From the NCBI GenBank assembly GCA_964396165.1, contig CAYNEF010000011.1, positions 1 through 64,000 on the forward strand: DNA of 64,000 bases. The letters run 5' to 3'. Positions 55,042 to 62,998 of this stretch are shown here, one piece after another (position 1 is the first letter of the stretch; the number at the start of each line of letters is the position of its first letter). Source of the stretch: CALCZU01 sp964396165. GTDB lineage: Bacteria > Bdellovibrionota > FAC87 > UBA2466. The position numbers and the translations under genes were made by a program. A model generated the notes under the pieces. That model was not told the DNA's origin and did no database searches. It worked only from the letters and a program-made list of their open reading frames with translations.

Positions 55042-55329
55042 ATGTTATCTTTTGAATGGGACATAGTAAAAGCATCAACTAACAAGAAAAAGCATGGCGT
55101 CTCATTCGAGGAAGCAAAAACGGTGTTTCTTGATCCGAATGCGAGAGTTATTGCAGATCCTGACCACTCAGATAAAGAGGAGAGATTTGTCATCTTGGGA
55201 TTCAGCGAGCGGCTTAGGATTTTAGTTGTTTGCCATTGCTATCGCAAAGAAGATTCCGTGATTCGAATTATTTCGGCCAGGAAAGCAGAGAAGCACGAAA
55301 GAGAAAAATATAAGGAGCAATTACCATGA
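55042..55329 (+). CDS. brnT: BrnT-family ribonuclease toxin
   Basis: 95 residues with the family pattern: FEWDIVKASTNKKKHGVSFEEA at the N-terminus, VFLDP, then ERFVILGFSERLRILVVCHCYR and the C-terminal RIISARKAEKHERE. BrnT folds like RelE and cleaves mRNA when released by BrnA. The ATG is preceded only by the palindromic operator, with no clear Shine-Dalgarno, so translation may be poor or leaderless. Its stop overlaps the brnA start (ATGA). Confidence 0.9.
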   Translation: MLSFEWDIVKASTNKKKHGVSFEEAKTVFLDPNARVIADPDHSDKEERFVILGFSERLRILVVCHCYRKEDSVIRIISARKAEKHEREKYKEQLP

Positions 55330-55544
55330 GAAAATCCTACGACTTTTCAAAATCGAAGAAAAACCCCTATGCCAAGCTGTTAAAGCAACAGGTGACTATT
55401 CGACTAGAAAAGAATGTGATTGAATATTTCAAAGCACTTGCAGATGAAACGGGAATTGCTTATCAGGTTCTGATTAATCTGTACTTGAAAGACTGTGTTA
55501 ATTCGGGGAAGAAACCTTCGTTTAACTGGAAGAATGTGGCTTGA
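55326..55544 (+). CDS. brnA: BrnA-family ribbon-helix-helix antitoxin
   Basis: 72 residues. KNPYAKLLKQQVTIRLEKNVIEYFK contains the RHH strand and first helix, followed by LADETGIAYQVLINLYLKD, the family's second helix region. It binds BrnT and the shared promoter. An AAGGAGCAATTACC Shine-Dalgarno lies inside brnT, and translation is coupled. Confidence 0.88.
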   Translation: MRKSYDFSKSKKNPYAKLLKQQVTIRLEKNVIEYFKALADETGIAYQVLINLYLKDCVNSGKKPSFNWKNVA

Positions 55545-55552
55545 GTGAAATA

Positions 55553-55999
55553 CTAGCTTTTTAGGTACAGAGCACCGCAATATTCCATGCCAAAATACCT
55601 CGCAGTTAACCTAAAAGGCACCTCGAAGCCAGTTGGGAGTTCTGCATCAGTGCCACATGAAATCACATAACACTTCTTACCGCGCAATCCTTTCCCGACT
55701 TCTTTGTAGGTTGAGAGTAACTCGGTAAATCTATCGAATAGTACCTTCATACGACCGCTCATGGCGTACCAGTAAACAGGGGTCGCGAATATGATTGTTT
55801 GGGCAACATCTATCTTCGTAACAATAGCCTGAAAGTCATCGGATGCGTTTGTTTTATGGTCGTAACAGTAGTGGCTAAGATTAAAATTTCGCAGGTCTAA
55901 AAGCTCGTATTCAGAGAATGGGCAAAGGGTTTTCACCGCGGTAAGTGTATTGCTATCTTCACGAGAGCTTCCCAGAATGACAAGAACTTCTGATTTCAT
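55553..55999 (-). CDS. NAD(P)H-dependent flavodoxin-like oxidoreductase
   Basis: 148 residues, shorter than typical NADPH-dependent FMN reductases (about 180). LVILGSSREDSNT is the FMN-phosphate loop, IIFATPVYWYAMSGRMKVLFDRF the flavin-contacting motif of the family. It reduces quinones or flavins in the cytoplasm. Its 3' end is 9 bp from brnA on the opposite strand; it may belong to the same mobile remnant or predate it. Confidence 0.82.
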   Translation of the reverse strand: MKSEVLVILGSSREDSNTLTAVKTLCPFSEYELLDLRNFNLSHYCYDHKTNASDDFQAIVTKIDVAQTIIFATPVYWYAMSGRMKVLFDRFTELLSTYKEVGKGLRGKKCYVISCGTDAELPTGFEVPFRLTARYFGMEYCGALYLKS

Positions 56000-56090
56000 C
56001 TAGGAATTATTATACCGAAGGTACTTAGGTGTCTATCAAGTGGAGGGTATAGACCAGAGGAGATTCCGGGTTCTACAATCTATCACTTTA

Positions 56091-56444
56091 TGGAGGTGGG
56101 GGGAATCGAACCCCCGTCCGTAAGCGATCTACCGAAGCCACTACATGCGTGTCTCAAAGATTGGTTTTAGTCCGGAAGCTGTCCTTCGAGCCAAACTACT
56201 TCCAGCTTAGCCCCAAGTGTTTTTAAAGTTCTGACCCTCGAGAAACAAATCAGAACCCGAGCCCACTAAATGGCGTCCTTAACTAATTCATGAGCCGAAA
56301 CTAGTCAGAACGGGCTAGCTTATAATTAAGCAGCCATTGCGTAATTGTCGCCAATTACAATTTGCCGCCTTTTTTACGAGTCAGCGAACGAACTCGGCAT
56401 GCAACTTCAAGCTTCACTACCCACGTCGAAGCCAGGTCACCCCC
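56091..56444 (-). ncRNA. ssrA: tmRNA (tag GDNYAMAA)
   Basis: 354 nt read on the minus strand. The 5' end GGGGGTGACCTGGCTTCGACG and the 3' T-arm and acceptor (GGGGGTTCGATTCCCCCC, then CACCTCC) are canonical, with acceptor GGGGGTG pairing CACCTCC over 7 bp. CCA is not encoded. The tag frame at 56326-56352 encodes GDNYAMAA-stop, ending in the AA recognised by ClpXP-type proteases. It rescues stalled ribosomes together with SmpB. The TA at -5/-4 before the resume GGC fits the usual upstream determinant. Confidence 0.95.
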
Positions 56445-56454
56445 GTATCTAATA

Positions 56455-56482
56455 TTAAGTTTAAGATTAATCTTAAACTTAA
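56455..56482. promoter_or_regulatory. 28-bp perfect palindrome over the ssrA promoter
   Basis: The half-site TTAAGTTTAAGATT (56455-56468) is followed directly by its reverse complement, giving a 28-bp perfect palindrome that ends 11 bases before the tmRNA 5' end. A TAATAT -10-like box of ssrA overlaps its edge. It could be an operator or a cruciform-prone site. Confidence 0.55.
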
Positions 56483-56580
56483 AATCCTCAAACTTTCAAA
56501 GACCTGGGTTTAAATATAGTCCGAGTTTAAGGAAAGACAAGGCTAATGAATATACAGGGAATAGGGGGGGAATTAGAGCA

Positions 56581-57777
56581 TTACGGTTGCATTTGATCTA
56601 AACCGGGAGGGAGAAAATTCGAGTTATAACGGCTATAGCCTTTTGTCACTCTTATGTAGGAAGCTGTTCCGTATTTGCTGAATAATAACATCGGTTCGTA
56701 AGTCGCGTTTGCGCATTTTGTGGCAAACCCCGGACTGTAGATTTGTCCGAACTCGATCCCATCTAAATAGAGTCTGATGGTGCCGTTCTTTCGAGAGGCA
56801 GCTAAATGGTGCCATTCAAAATACGAAATGGTTAAGGGAAAGATACTTGAAGTCGGTGCTTGTCTTTGAACGACCATAAACTGGCCTTTAAGATTATAGT
56901 AATTTAGGTCAAAGACACATCCTCTTCCCTGGTATTGAAACCCGAGGATAGAAAACATTGCTGCCATTTGTGGTTCAGTGAGTATGAAGTAAGTCTCTAT
57001 AGTAAAGTCTTTGTCTTCAAATTTAAGTGATTCAAGAGGTAAAGCGAGACCGGCCGATCTAGCGTTTGCATTATAATCCAGGTATCCATTTTCAAAAGGA
57101 CCGCCCGTTGAACGTACGGTTCCTGTGTAGTACACTTTTCGATTCGAGATAAGCTCTTTTAATCCATCAGCTTCGCCATTCATTTTGATATAGACTGACG
57201 TGGCCCAGGTATTTGTATTGCGACTAGAAGAAGAGGTGTCAGCGGTTTCTTTCAAAAGTTCTTCTACTTTTGTTACTGCTTCTTCGGTTGTTTTTATCTG
57301 TGTTGCCACATTGGTAGAATTTGTATCCTCCTCAATTTCATTTTCAGTATGTTCGTCTGTTTTTTCAACTTCAGCAGTTGGTTCAGTCACAAGCCCATTG
57401 GAATCTTCTGGCTTTGAGTCGACCTCTCTGTACACAGTATTATTAAAAGAGAGATCTGGCTTTTTTAGTTTGCTTTTATCCGTCTTGCCAGTCGCTGCAT
57501 CGACAAATTTAAACCCGTCATCCCAGTCTTGAGTGTGTTTGCCTTTGCCGGATTTATTTTTCTTCGAAGTTTTTTTTGTAGCTGTTTTTACTTGTTTTAG
57601 AAGAGCGTTGCCACTGTATCCTTTTCCGTCGGCCCCACTGTATCCTTCTCCATTTTCAGGTTTGTCTATAGGCTTCGTTGAAATTTGCGTTTTGTCCTCA
57701 GGAGGTTTGCTATTAAAAAAACAGCCGGAGATACCGAGGCTGAAAATAAGCAAAATAATACGCGCAACTTGGGACAT
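56581..57777 (-). CDS. LamG-like lectin-domain lipoprotein
   Basis: 398 residues. The lipobox ISGC gives a lipidated Cys at about 19. A long polar, acid- and Thr-rich linker (about 20-190) with a KKTSKKNKSGKGK basic patch follows. The C-terminal jelly roll (about 215-395), with FTIETYFILTE and WHHLAASRKNGTIRLYLDG, is a LamG/concanavalin-A-like lectin domain. It probably projects from the outer membrane on a flexible arm and binds glycans or protein. It sits upstream of ssrA on the same strand. Confidence 0.85.
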   Translation of the reverse strand: MSQVARIILLIFSLGISGCFFNSKPPEDKTQISTKPIDKPENGEGYSGADGKGYSGNALLKQVKTATKKTSKKNKSGKGKHTQDWDDGFKFVDAATGKTDKSKLKKPDLSFNNTVYREVDSKPEDSNGLVTEPTAEVEKTDEHTENEIEEDTNSTNVATQIKTTEEAVTKVEELLKETADTSSSSRNTNTWATSVYIKMNGEADGLKELISNRKVYYTGTVRSTGGPFENGYLDYNANARSAGLALPLESLKFEDKDFTIETYFILTEPQMAAMFSILGFQYQGRGCVFDLNYYNLKGQFMVVQRQAPTSSIFPLTISYFEWHHLAASRKNGTIRLYLDGIEFGQIYSPGFATKCANATYEPMLLFSKYGTASYIRVTKGYSRYNSNFLPPGLDQMQP

Positions 57778-57884
57778 GCAAATACTATAAACTAAGGAGT
57801 GCTTTTAATTTTAGAGGAACTATTCAGCTAATTTGAAGTGTTCTTCACAATTGCCTGGCTAGGCATAAGGGAAGGGGGTGTATT

Positions 57885-58166
57885 CTACTTGTCTTGATCT
57901 TTGGGGGTAAGACCCATGAGCTTTTTGCCCCACCAGATGACGCCCACGATGAGGAATTTGGGATCAGAAAAAAAAGCTGGTGCTTTGCCTTCAAACACGT
58001 GTCCGATAAATTGAAAAATCCATCCCAAAACAAATAAACCTAAGGCCCATTTCCAATTAAAAAAAAGAAGCGGAATAGATATTACAATCATGGGAATGCC
58101 AAACGTGTGAGTCAGGCGATTCATCGGGTGTTTATGCTTATCGTTATATTCTTCGAGAAATCCCAT
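57885..58166 (-). CDS. Mpo1-like (DUF962) membrane protein
   Basis: 93 residues. MGFLEEYNDKHKHPMNRLTHTFGIP and GHVFEGKAPAFF are the family's His-containing motifs, flanking two hydrophobic segments. Yeast Mpo1 is a 2-hydroxy-fatty-acid dioxygenase; the short bacterial relatives have the same His pattern but an unproved activity. It is a single gene divergent from GT2. Confidence 0.88.
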   Translation of the reverse strand: MGFLEEYNDKHKHPMNRLTHTFGIPMIVISIPLLFFNWKWALGLFVLGWIFQFIGHVFEGKAPAFFSDPKFLIVGVIWWGKKLMGLTPKDQDK

Positions 58167-58218
58167 GAAGTTAAATGTACCACATGTAGAATGATCGCAC
58201 TTCTGCTAAAATGAAAAA

Positions 58219-58673
58219 ATGAATCAGAAAATGGGACTAAGCGTTGTTTTGCCGTGTTACAACGAGGCGATAAGTCTACCAACTCTTATTCATGCATACG
58301 AAAAAGCAGCTACCGACAGCGGTATTTTAGATCAATTTCAATTGATAATTGTAGACAATGGTTCCTCGGATGATACGGAAAAAGTACTTTCTAAAATAAG
58401 AAATCAAGGACAATACGAATTCATTACGATAGTCACAGTAACGGAAAATCAAGGTTACGGGTATGGAGTATTAATGGGGCTGCAAAGTGTTCGTTTTAAT
58501 ACAGCAGCGTATAGCCACGCGGATGAACAGTGTTCACCTTTAGATGTTTTTCGTGCTTATGATTCATATAGGAAAAAAGAAAACGTATTGGTAAAGGGCC
58601 ATCGCACAGGACGTGCTTTTACGGAAAGACTTTTTACGTGGGGTTTTGAATTGTGCGTTTTTTTAGTTTTGGG
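58219..58673 (+). CDS. GT2 glycosyltransferase, 3' end lost in assembly gap
   Basis: The first 151 residues are visible: LSVVLPCYNEAISLPTL and LIIVDNGSSDDT are the nucleotide-binding and Asp motifs of GT2, and SHADEQCSPLD the DxD-like region. TERLFTWGFELCVFLVLG starts a probable membrane segment where the 100-N gap begins. Sequence after the gap is the terminator of the minus-strand neighbour, so the remainder of the gene lies inside the gap. Polyprenyl-phosphate glycosyltransferase-like (DPM1/GtrB style) is plausible. Confidence 0.8.
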
Positions 58674-58773
58674 NNNNNNNNNNNNNNNNNNNNNNNNNNN
58701 NNNNNNNNNNNNNNNNNNNNNNNNNNNNNNNNNNNNNNNNNNNNNNNNNNNNNNNNNNNNNNNNNNNNNNNNN
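58674..58773. other. Assembly gap (100 N)
   Basis: A placeholder of exactly 100 unknown bases. It removes the 3' part of the GT2 gene and an unknown amount of other DNA; an unknown number of genes may be missing here. Confidence 0.95.
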
Positions 58774-58776
58774 TGG

Positions 58777-58816
58777 ATAAAAAATAAAAAACCCCGGAAC
58801 CTTTCGGCCCCGAGGT
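58777..58816 (-). terminator. Rho-independent terminator (minus strand)
   Basis: On the minus strand ACCTCGGGGCC pairs with GGTTCCGGGGT around a GAAA tetraloop (11 bp with G-T pairs) and is followed by TTTTTTATTTTTT. It ends the thioredoxin-like gene. A second palindrome, TTCCCG/CGGGAA, lies at 58826-58850 just after that gene's stop. Confidence 0.88.
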
Positions 58817-58856
58817 CTGTCTGTATTCCCGAACGCATCCTGAACGGGAAACTTTT

Positions 58857-59375
58857 TTATTCGATGTCACTTACCGGGCACTCCGCAGTTTGTAACAACG
58901 ATTTAATCTTGTTTCTAATCTTTGCTTTGGTAGCGCTAGACCAAACCCCCGAAGTTTTTAAAACTACCTTACCTTCGAAATCGAGCACGTAGGTAGACGG
59001 GTAGCCGCTTGTGCCTAATTGATTGGTTAAGGTTTTCTTTGCGTCTTTTAAGACTGGGTGATTTGGGTGGTGGCGTCTAATCCATTCTTCGTATTGAGAA
59101 TCAGATTTGTCGATGCCGATGTCCAGTACTGCGACAAATTTATTGTCTTTAAATTCCTCTGCCAAGTCGTCCACGTTGGGAGCGTTGTCGTTACAGTAGG
59201 GGCAATTGAGAAAATAATTTTCCAAAACAAAAACCGGACAGGATTGTTGTTCCGAACTATAGAGTGTTCCAGGTACTTCCGCATTCATCTGCGGAAGGGT
59301 AAAGGGTTGTACGGTTACGGCATAGGTTAGTTTCGTAAAAAGAACGAGTGCTAAGAAACATCCTGTCTTTTTCAT
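58857..59375 (-). CDS. Secreted thioredoxin-like (TlpA/ResA-type) protein
   Basis: Start set at ATG 59375 with GGAG 5 bases before it; a start at 59435 would add a polar 20-residue extension. 172 residues. The signal peptide (KKTGCFLALVLFTKLTYA) is followed by a thioredoxin fold. The redox motif is CPYC (about residue 58), and GTSGYPSTYVLDFEGKVV contains the cis-Pro loop. It probably handles disulfides in the periplasm, e.g. for cytochrome or envelope proteins. It ends at a strong terminator. Confidence 0.88.
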   Translation of the reverse strand: MKKTGCFLALVLFTKLTYAVTVQPFTLPQMNAEVPGTLYSSEQQSCPVFVLENYFLNCPYCNDNAPNVDDLAEEFKDNKFVAVLDIGIDKSDSQYEEWIRRHHPNHPVLKDAKKTLTNQLGTSGYPSTYVLDFEGKVVLKTSGVWSSATKAKIRNKIKSLLQTAECPVSDIE

Positions 59376-59514
59376 TTGGACTCCTTGTTTGGTGTTATAA
59401 CTAGTATATCGGTGTATCTCCCAAAAGCTGTGCAAACAAACGCATTCGGGCTTAACAGATGTTGCGAGGAATTCTTAGGCGAAATCGAAAGAGATTTAAC
59501 AAGGTGCAGAATGT

Positions 59515-60177
59515 CTAATATTTCAATGCGATTTGAAAGCCCGTAGGGCCTAGGGAGAGGGAAAATTTTTCCTGAAAGACTTTTTCTTCGTCAGTAGTAC
59601 TGAATAAATTCGTGAGTGAAACAAGTGTATTTACGCCCCCTAAAAAGAAAAGTGCTGTTCTCAGTTCCCGGTGTTCTGCAGTGGCAGCGTTCAGAAAATT
59701 AAGACCAGCCATTAATCCATGCGTGAGAGAACGTAAATGTCTTGTGCGTTTTGCCTGTGCTGCAGTTTCTTGCAAGAAAGATTTTGCTAAATCGTTTTTT
59801 TGACTTTCAGTAAGACTTGCTTGAGTAGAGATAATTTTGTGAAAGCGGATGATATCATCGTCTACGAGAATTAGATACGAGCCGTAACCAACGGAGGCCA
59901 CTCCCACACTTTGCCCAAGACTGTAGATCGTTCGAGCAAAAATATCCTCGCTTAAATAATATCCCGGTATCGAAACAGCTAATGCAACGCCACCGCTAAT
60001 CACATATCCCCAACCACGGATGGAGTTTGCTTTTCTTAAATCCTCTGCACGCGTGTTCAGATATTCATAGGGCGTCTGTTTTTTATCTGAAGCGTGTAAA
60101 GTTAACGAGAAAAAAAAGACTGCTAAGACAAGTTTATAAACGAACAGAAATTTCAGTTGCGATTTTTGAACCACCAC
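59515..60177 (-). CDS. Envelope protein, last gene of four-gene operon
   Basis: 220 residues from GTG 60177, which follows GGAGGGCTAA at ideal distance although it lies 44 bp inside the upstream gene. A hydrophobic N-terminus (FLFVYKLVLAVFFFSLTLHA) is a signal peptide or anchor. Two or three more hydrophobic stretches (WGYVISGGVALAVSI, VGVASVGYGSYLILV, FFLGGVNTLVSLTNLF) suggest an inner- or outer-membrane protein. It is the fourth gene of the operon. Family unknown. Confidence 0.65.
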   Translation of the reverse strand: MVVQKSQLKFLFVYKLVLAVFFFSLTLHASDKKQTPYEYLNTRAEDLRKANSIRGWGYVISGGVALAVSIPGYYLSEDIFARTIYSLGQSVGVASVGYGSYLILVDDDIIRFHKIISTQASLTESQKNDLAKSFLQETAAQAKRTRHLRSLTHGLMAGLNFLNAATAEHRELRTALFFLGGVNTLVSLTNLFSTTDEEKVFQEKFSLSLGPTGFQIALKY

Positions 60178-61210
60178 TTAGCCCTCCGTACTCATGAGTC
60201 ATAAATTCGTATACTATGGCAGCTTGAATGATACTGATGCGGTACTGCAGGCCCACTGCCAGATAATCCCTGTTCCATCCAGTCATCACTTCCATTGCTC
60301 CCAAGGCGTAAGAAGTGCCTATTCTAAAGCGATCCATAAACCCTTCGCCTGAAATGAGGTTTACAAAATCGACTCCTAACGACCATTTTCCAAAACCTAT
60401 TTCAGGAGAGATTCCTAGTCCCAAATTTAGATCCTGGTGATTGGGGTACGCGGGATCTTCTCCCCATGTCGGACCTAGATGGGATACCGACAGGGTACCC
60501 AGTAAATTCCACAGCGAGGCATCCTCTTTGTAGGAAAGAGCCGGCTCAAAATGTACGCCTGATTGTTCTTTAATCGGTAAAAACTGATTGGCATCTTCTG
60601 TGAGCGCCTGAAACAGAGAAAAGGAACCATGCAAAAATTTTCTTTCAAAGGCATTGATAGAAAGGCCGAGAGTCCATTTTTCTAATCGTGTGTCTACCCA
60701 ACTTAAAGGCACTCCTCCTTTTAATCCGAGGCTTCTTTCTTTCGCGGCGTGTACGGCGATTACCGGAAAATTAGGATTATGCACTTCAGAGGCGTACTGC
60801 ACACGGTAGGGTTGAAAACTTGCAGAAAAATATTTTGCCGTAAATACTAGGCCCGCATTAGCATCCACGCTTGTGGAATTGTTTTGCCGAAAGAGTTGTT
60901 CCAAAAACTCTTTGGTCAAAGTCTTATTCACAAAGTTATCAGCGGTTGAGAGTGCGCCGTACCCGTTGCCTAAGTACATTTGCAAAAGAAGTGAGTTTTC
61001 TTCCGTATAAGAAAGCAGGGAAGGGGAACAGACAGTTCCATCCGGCATGGTGTAGCGTGAGTAACAGAGTTCTCCAAGAGCTCTGGAACCCGCAGTCAGT
61101 TGGTGCGTGTGAAAACGAGAAGGAATTTCACTAAAAGCATATTCTGTGACAGCCGCAAAGACGTTTACTGCAGTGAAAAGAAAGAAAATTAGCGCGAAAT
61201 GCTTTGGCAC
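60134..61210 (-). CDS. Outer-membrane beta-barrel-like protein
   Basis: 358 residues from GTG 61210 after AAGGAG. The signal peptide ends VNVFAAVTEYA. The mature chain shows repeated amphipathic strands with aromatic girdles (SASFQPYRVQYA, WTLGLSINAFE, WSLGVDFVNLISG, YLAVGLQYRIS) and ends in SVRL, consistent with a TraF/OmpP1-like or similar barrel. It overlaps the upstream gene by 22 bp and the downstream one by 44 bp, so stoichiometry is tightly linked. Confidence 0.65.
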   Translation of the reverse strand: MPKHFALIFFLFTAVNVFAAVTEYAFSEIPSRFHTHQLTAGSRALGELCYSRYTMPDGTVCSPSLLSYTEENSLLLQMYLGNGYGALSTADNFVNKTLTKEFLEQLFRQNNSTSVDANAGLVFTAKYFSASFQPYRVQYASEVHNPNFPVIAVHAAKERSLGLKGGVPLSWVDTRLEKWTLGLSINAFERKFLHGSFSLFQALTEDANQFLPIKEQSGVHFEPALSYKEDASLWNLLGTLSVSHLGPTWGEDPAYPNHQDLNLGLGISPEIGFGKWSLGVDFVNLISGEGFMDRFRIGTSYALGAMEVMTGWNRDYLAVGLQYRISIIQAAIVYEFMTHEYGGLSGGSKIATEISVRL

Positions 61211-62031
61211 CGGAAATTCTCCTTCAGGGTCTGTTCAAAACCCATGATAAGCGTTTTCGTGCCGGACGGTGAACCAGATTGCAATGCGTGGAGTGTGGCT
61301 TTTAGAACATCATGCAGCGCCAGTATTTCTCCTTTTTGGTTGGGAAACACGGCCTTAAAATCTTCTGTTACATGATAAAGATGTCCTAGTGCCCATACCA
61401 TCGAGTCTTCGAGCGAGAGAAAATTTGTTTTACACATCCATTTGATGTTTCCGAAGTCTTCATCGTTTAAGACTTCTTGATCGAGAAATGCTTTTAAATA
61501 AACAATACGGACAAATGTTCTATACAGGCGTTCGTCACTGGTGGGGTTATCTAAGTCCATGTGTTCTAATGCTCTATCGAGCATGGGCCACGATTTTTTT
61601 TCAACAGAAGGAAAGCGGCTTAAAAAAGAGACGATGTGCTTTGTTTTGCCTAAGATTAAATCGGCATAGTTGATAAGTTTTTCAAGGGGAGCACCGGTGA
61701 TGTCCGGATCTGCCGTAGGAACAGAAGGCCCTTTTCCCAGTCTGTCAGCAAGTGGCATGTTAAAAAGGATTTCTTTAAAAGAATCATAGGAGCGGTAGAT
61801 ATCTACACCCGCTTCGCCCATGTAGGCGGAAGCAGCAAGAATGCGTGCTTCTTTGTCGTTGGGAGAAGTCTCTAGGTATTTTTCCAGAAGAAGAATCGCT
61901 TTGGCGTTCTCCTGTTGATCCATCAACTTATAGGCCTCGTTCAGCGGATGACGCGGTTTTGTGCCGTCATTTTTCGCGCACGAGATAAGTAACAAGCCTA
62001 CAAGAAAAAGACCCAACCCTTTTTTAGGCAT
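61189..62031 (-). CDS. TPR-like lipoprotein
   Basis: 280 residues. The lipobox LLISC gives a Cys near 18. NEAYKLMDQQENAKAILLLEKYLETSPNDKEARILAASAY is a TPR-like helical hairpin, and the rest is helical. Such lipoproteins often scaffold outer-membrane complexes. A GAGGAG Shine-Dalgarno lies in the preceding gene's end. Second gene of the operon. Confidence 0.75.
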   Translation of the reverse strand: MPKKGLGLFLVGLLLISCAKNDGTKPRHPLNEAYKLMDQQENAKAILLLEKYLETSPNDKEARILAASAYMGEAGVDIYRSYDSFKEILFNMPLADRLGKGPSVPTADPDITGAPLEKLINYADLILGKTKHIVSFLSRFPSVEKKSWPMLDRALEHMDLDNPTSDERLYRTFVRIVYLKAFLDQEVLNDEDFGNIKWMCKTNFLSLEDSMVWALGHLYHVTEDFKAVFPNQKGEILALHDVLKATLHALQSGSPSGTKTLIMGFEQTLKENFRCQSISR

Positions 62032-62034
62032 GGT

Positions 62035-62889
62035 CTACTCCTCTTTTGTAGTGACCTCAATTTTTGTTTTATGTCCTGGGGTAGCATCGAGTGATGCGCG
62101 TACAACAAGCTTTTGCGTGAGTTTGCGTCTTGCAGTCACTTGTATTTTTGAATCGACTCCCAAATCGGATTTTAAGAAGTAGAGCGGGCTGATAAAGATG
62201 TTTACATCTTTTGTGAAAACCGTGATGGGTTTGCAGTTAACTTCTACGGCACGGGTTTGTACGAGTACTGTGCAGTTTTCGCCAATGACATGTTCGGTTT
62301 TGAAAAGTTCAGAAACTTTTTGAAGATGCAAATCGGAGTAAATGCGTTTTTCTGCATCAATACCGATATAGGCAAGTTCTACGGGACCTGCAGCTTCGAT
62401 GCATCCAATGACCTGAAGTCTTAATGTTTCCACGCGCTCTTCTCTTTTTCCTACTAAGCGGATTTTAGCCGTACCGCAGGTATATTCTTTTGCAAGATCA
62501 GGAAGGCGTAAGGGCTTTTCAATTTTCCAGGAACCGTCTGGTTGGTATTCGACAATGCTTTCTGTCGCTTCTCTGAGAATTTTTTGAATCACTTCGAGAA
62601 CATTTTGAACTTCGTCAGAAGCTTTTCCGTCTGTCGGTTCTTCTTTTTTTATGGAATCTGCAAGGTCATTTAGCATGACAGAGGCTGGCTTAATGGCGTC
62701 TCGTACCTGGTTAATCTGGCTTTTTACTTCGTTTGTTTTATCGATGCGTTTTGTGAGCTCTGTTTTTCCGTCTTGATTGGATTCTGTTAGGTTGGAGGGA
62801 GGTTCTGTGGGTTTTCCGCAAGAGAGAATTAGGCTTAAAATCAGGCTGTAAGTTACTGTTTTTAAAGACTGTATAGCGACTTTTGTCAT
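62035..62889 (-). CDS. Lipoprotein of unknown family, first gene of operon
   Basis: 284 residues, AAGGAA Shine-Dalgarno. The lipobox ILSC gives a Cys near 24. After a polar helical linker (about 25-110) there is a beta-rich domain with repeated strands and Cys (CGTAKIRLVG, QVIGCIEAAG, ENCTVLV, VNCKPI), perhaps an immunoglobulin- or OB-like sandwich held by disulfides. Its stop is 3 bp from the next start. The operon of four (lipoprotein, TPR lipoprotein, barrel, membrane protein) suggests an envelope assembly or transport complex. Confidence 0.7.
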   Translation of the reverse strand: MTKVAIQSLKTVTYSLILSLILSCGKPTEPPSNLTESNQDGKTELTKRIDKTNEVKSQINQVRDAIKPASVMLNDLADSIKKEEPTDGKASDEVQNVLEVIQKILREATESIVEYQPDGSWKIEKPLRLPDLAKEYTCGTAKIRLVGKREERVETLRLQVIGCIEAAGPVELAYIGIDAEKRIYSDLHLQKVSELFKTEHVIGENCTVLVQTRAVEVNCKPITVFTKDVNIFISPLYFLKSDLGVDSKIQVTARRKLTQKLVVRASLDATPGHKTKIEVTTKEE

Positions 62890-62998
62890 TGTGATTCCTT
62901 CTGAAAACTACGGAAACTTTTTTGGTTGCCGCTATTTAGCAGAAAATGACGCTATAAATCAATGTAAAAGTATATAAAAATGGTTATCGCAAAAACGC

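Larger units (their letters stand above)
54871..56104. mobile_element. Remnant of ssrA-targeted element
   Basis: About 1.2 kb bounded by the intact ssrA 3' end and its degenerate copy, the configuration left by integrases that use the tmRNA 3' end as attachment site. It contains a BrnT/BrnA toxin-antitoxin pair and a flavodoxin-like reductase but no integrase, so the element is at most a reduced relic. The repeats are seen; the history is inference. Confidence 0.4.

Noticed and set aside
56362..56601. Small coding frame over the tmRNA 5' part
   Set aside because: The DNA is explained by conserved ssrA structure and its promoter palindrome.
58774..58992. Continuation of the GT2 protein after the gap
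   Set aside because: The bases after the gap form a minus-strand terminator and the 3' end of the thioredoxin-like gene; the join through 100 N is arbitrary.
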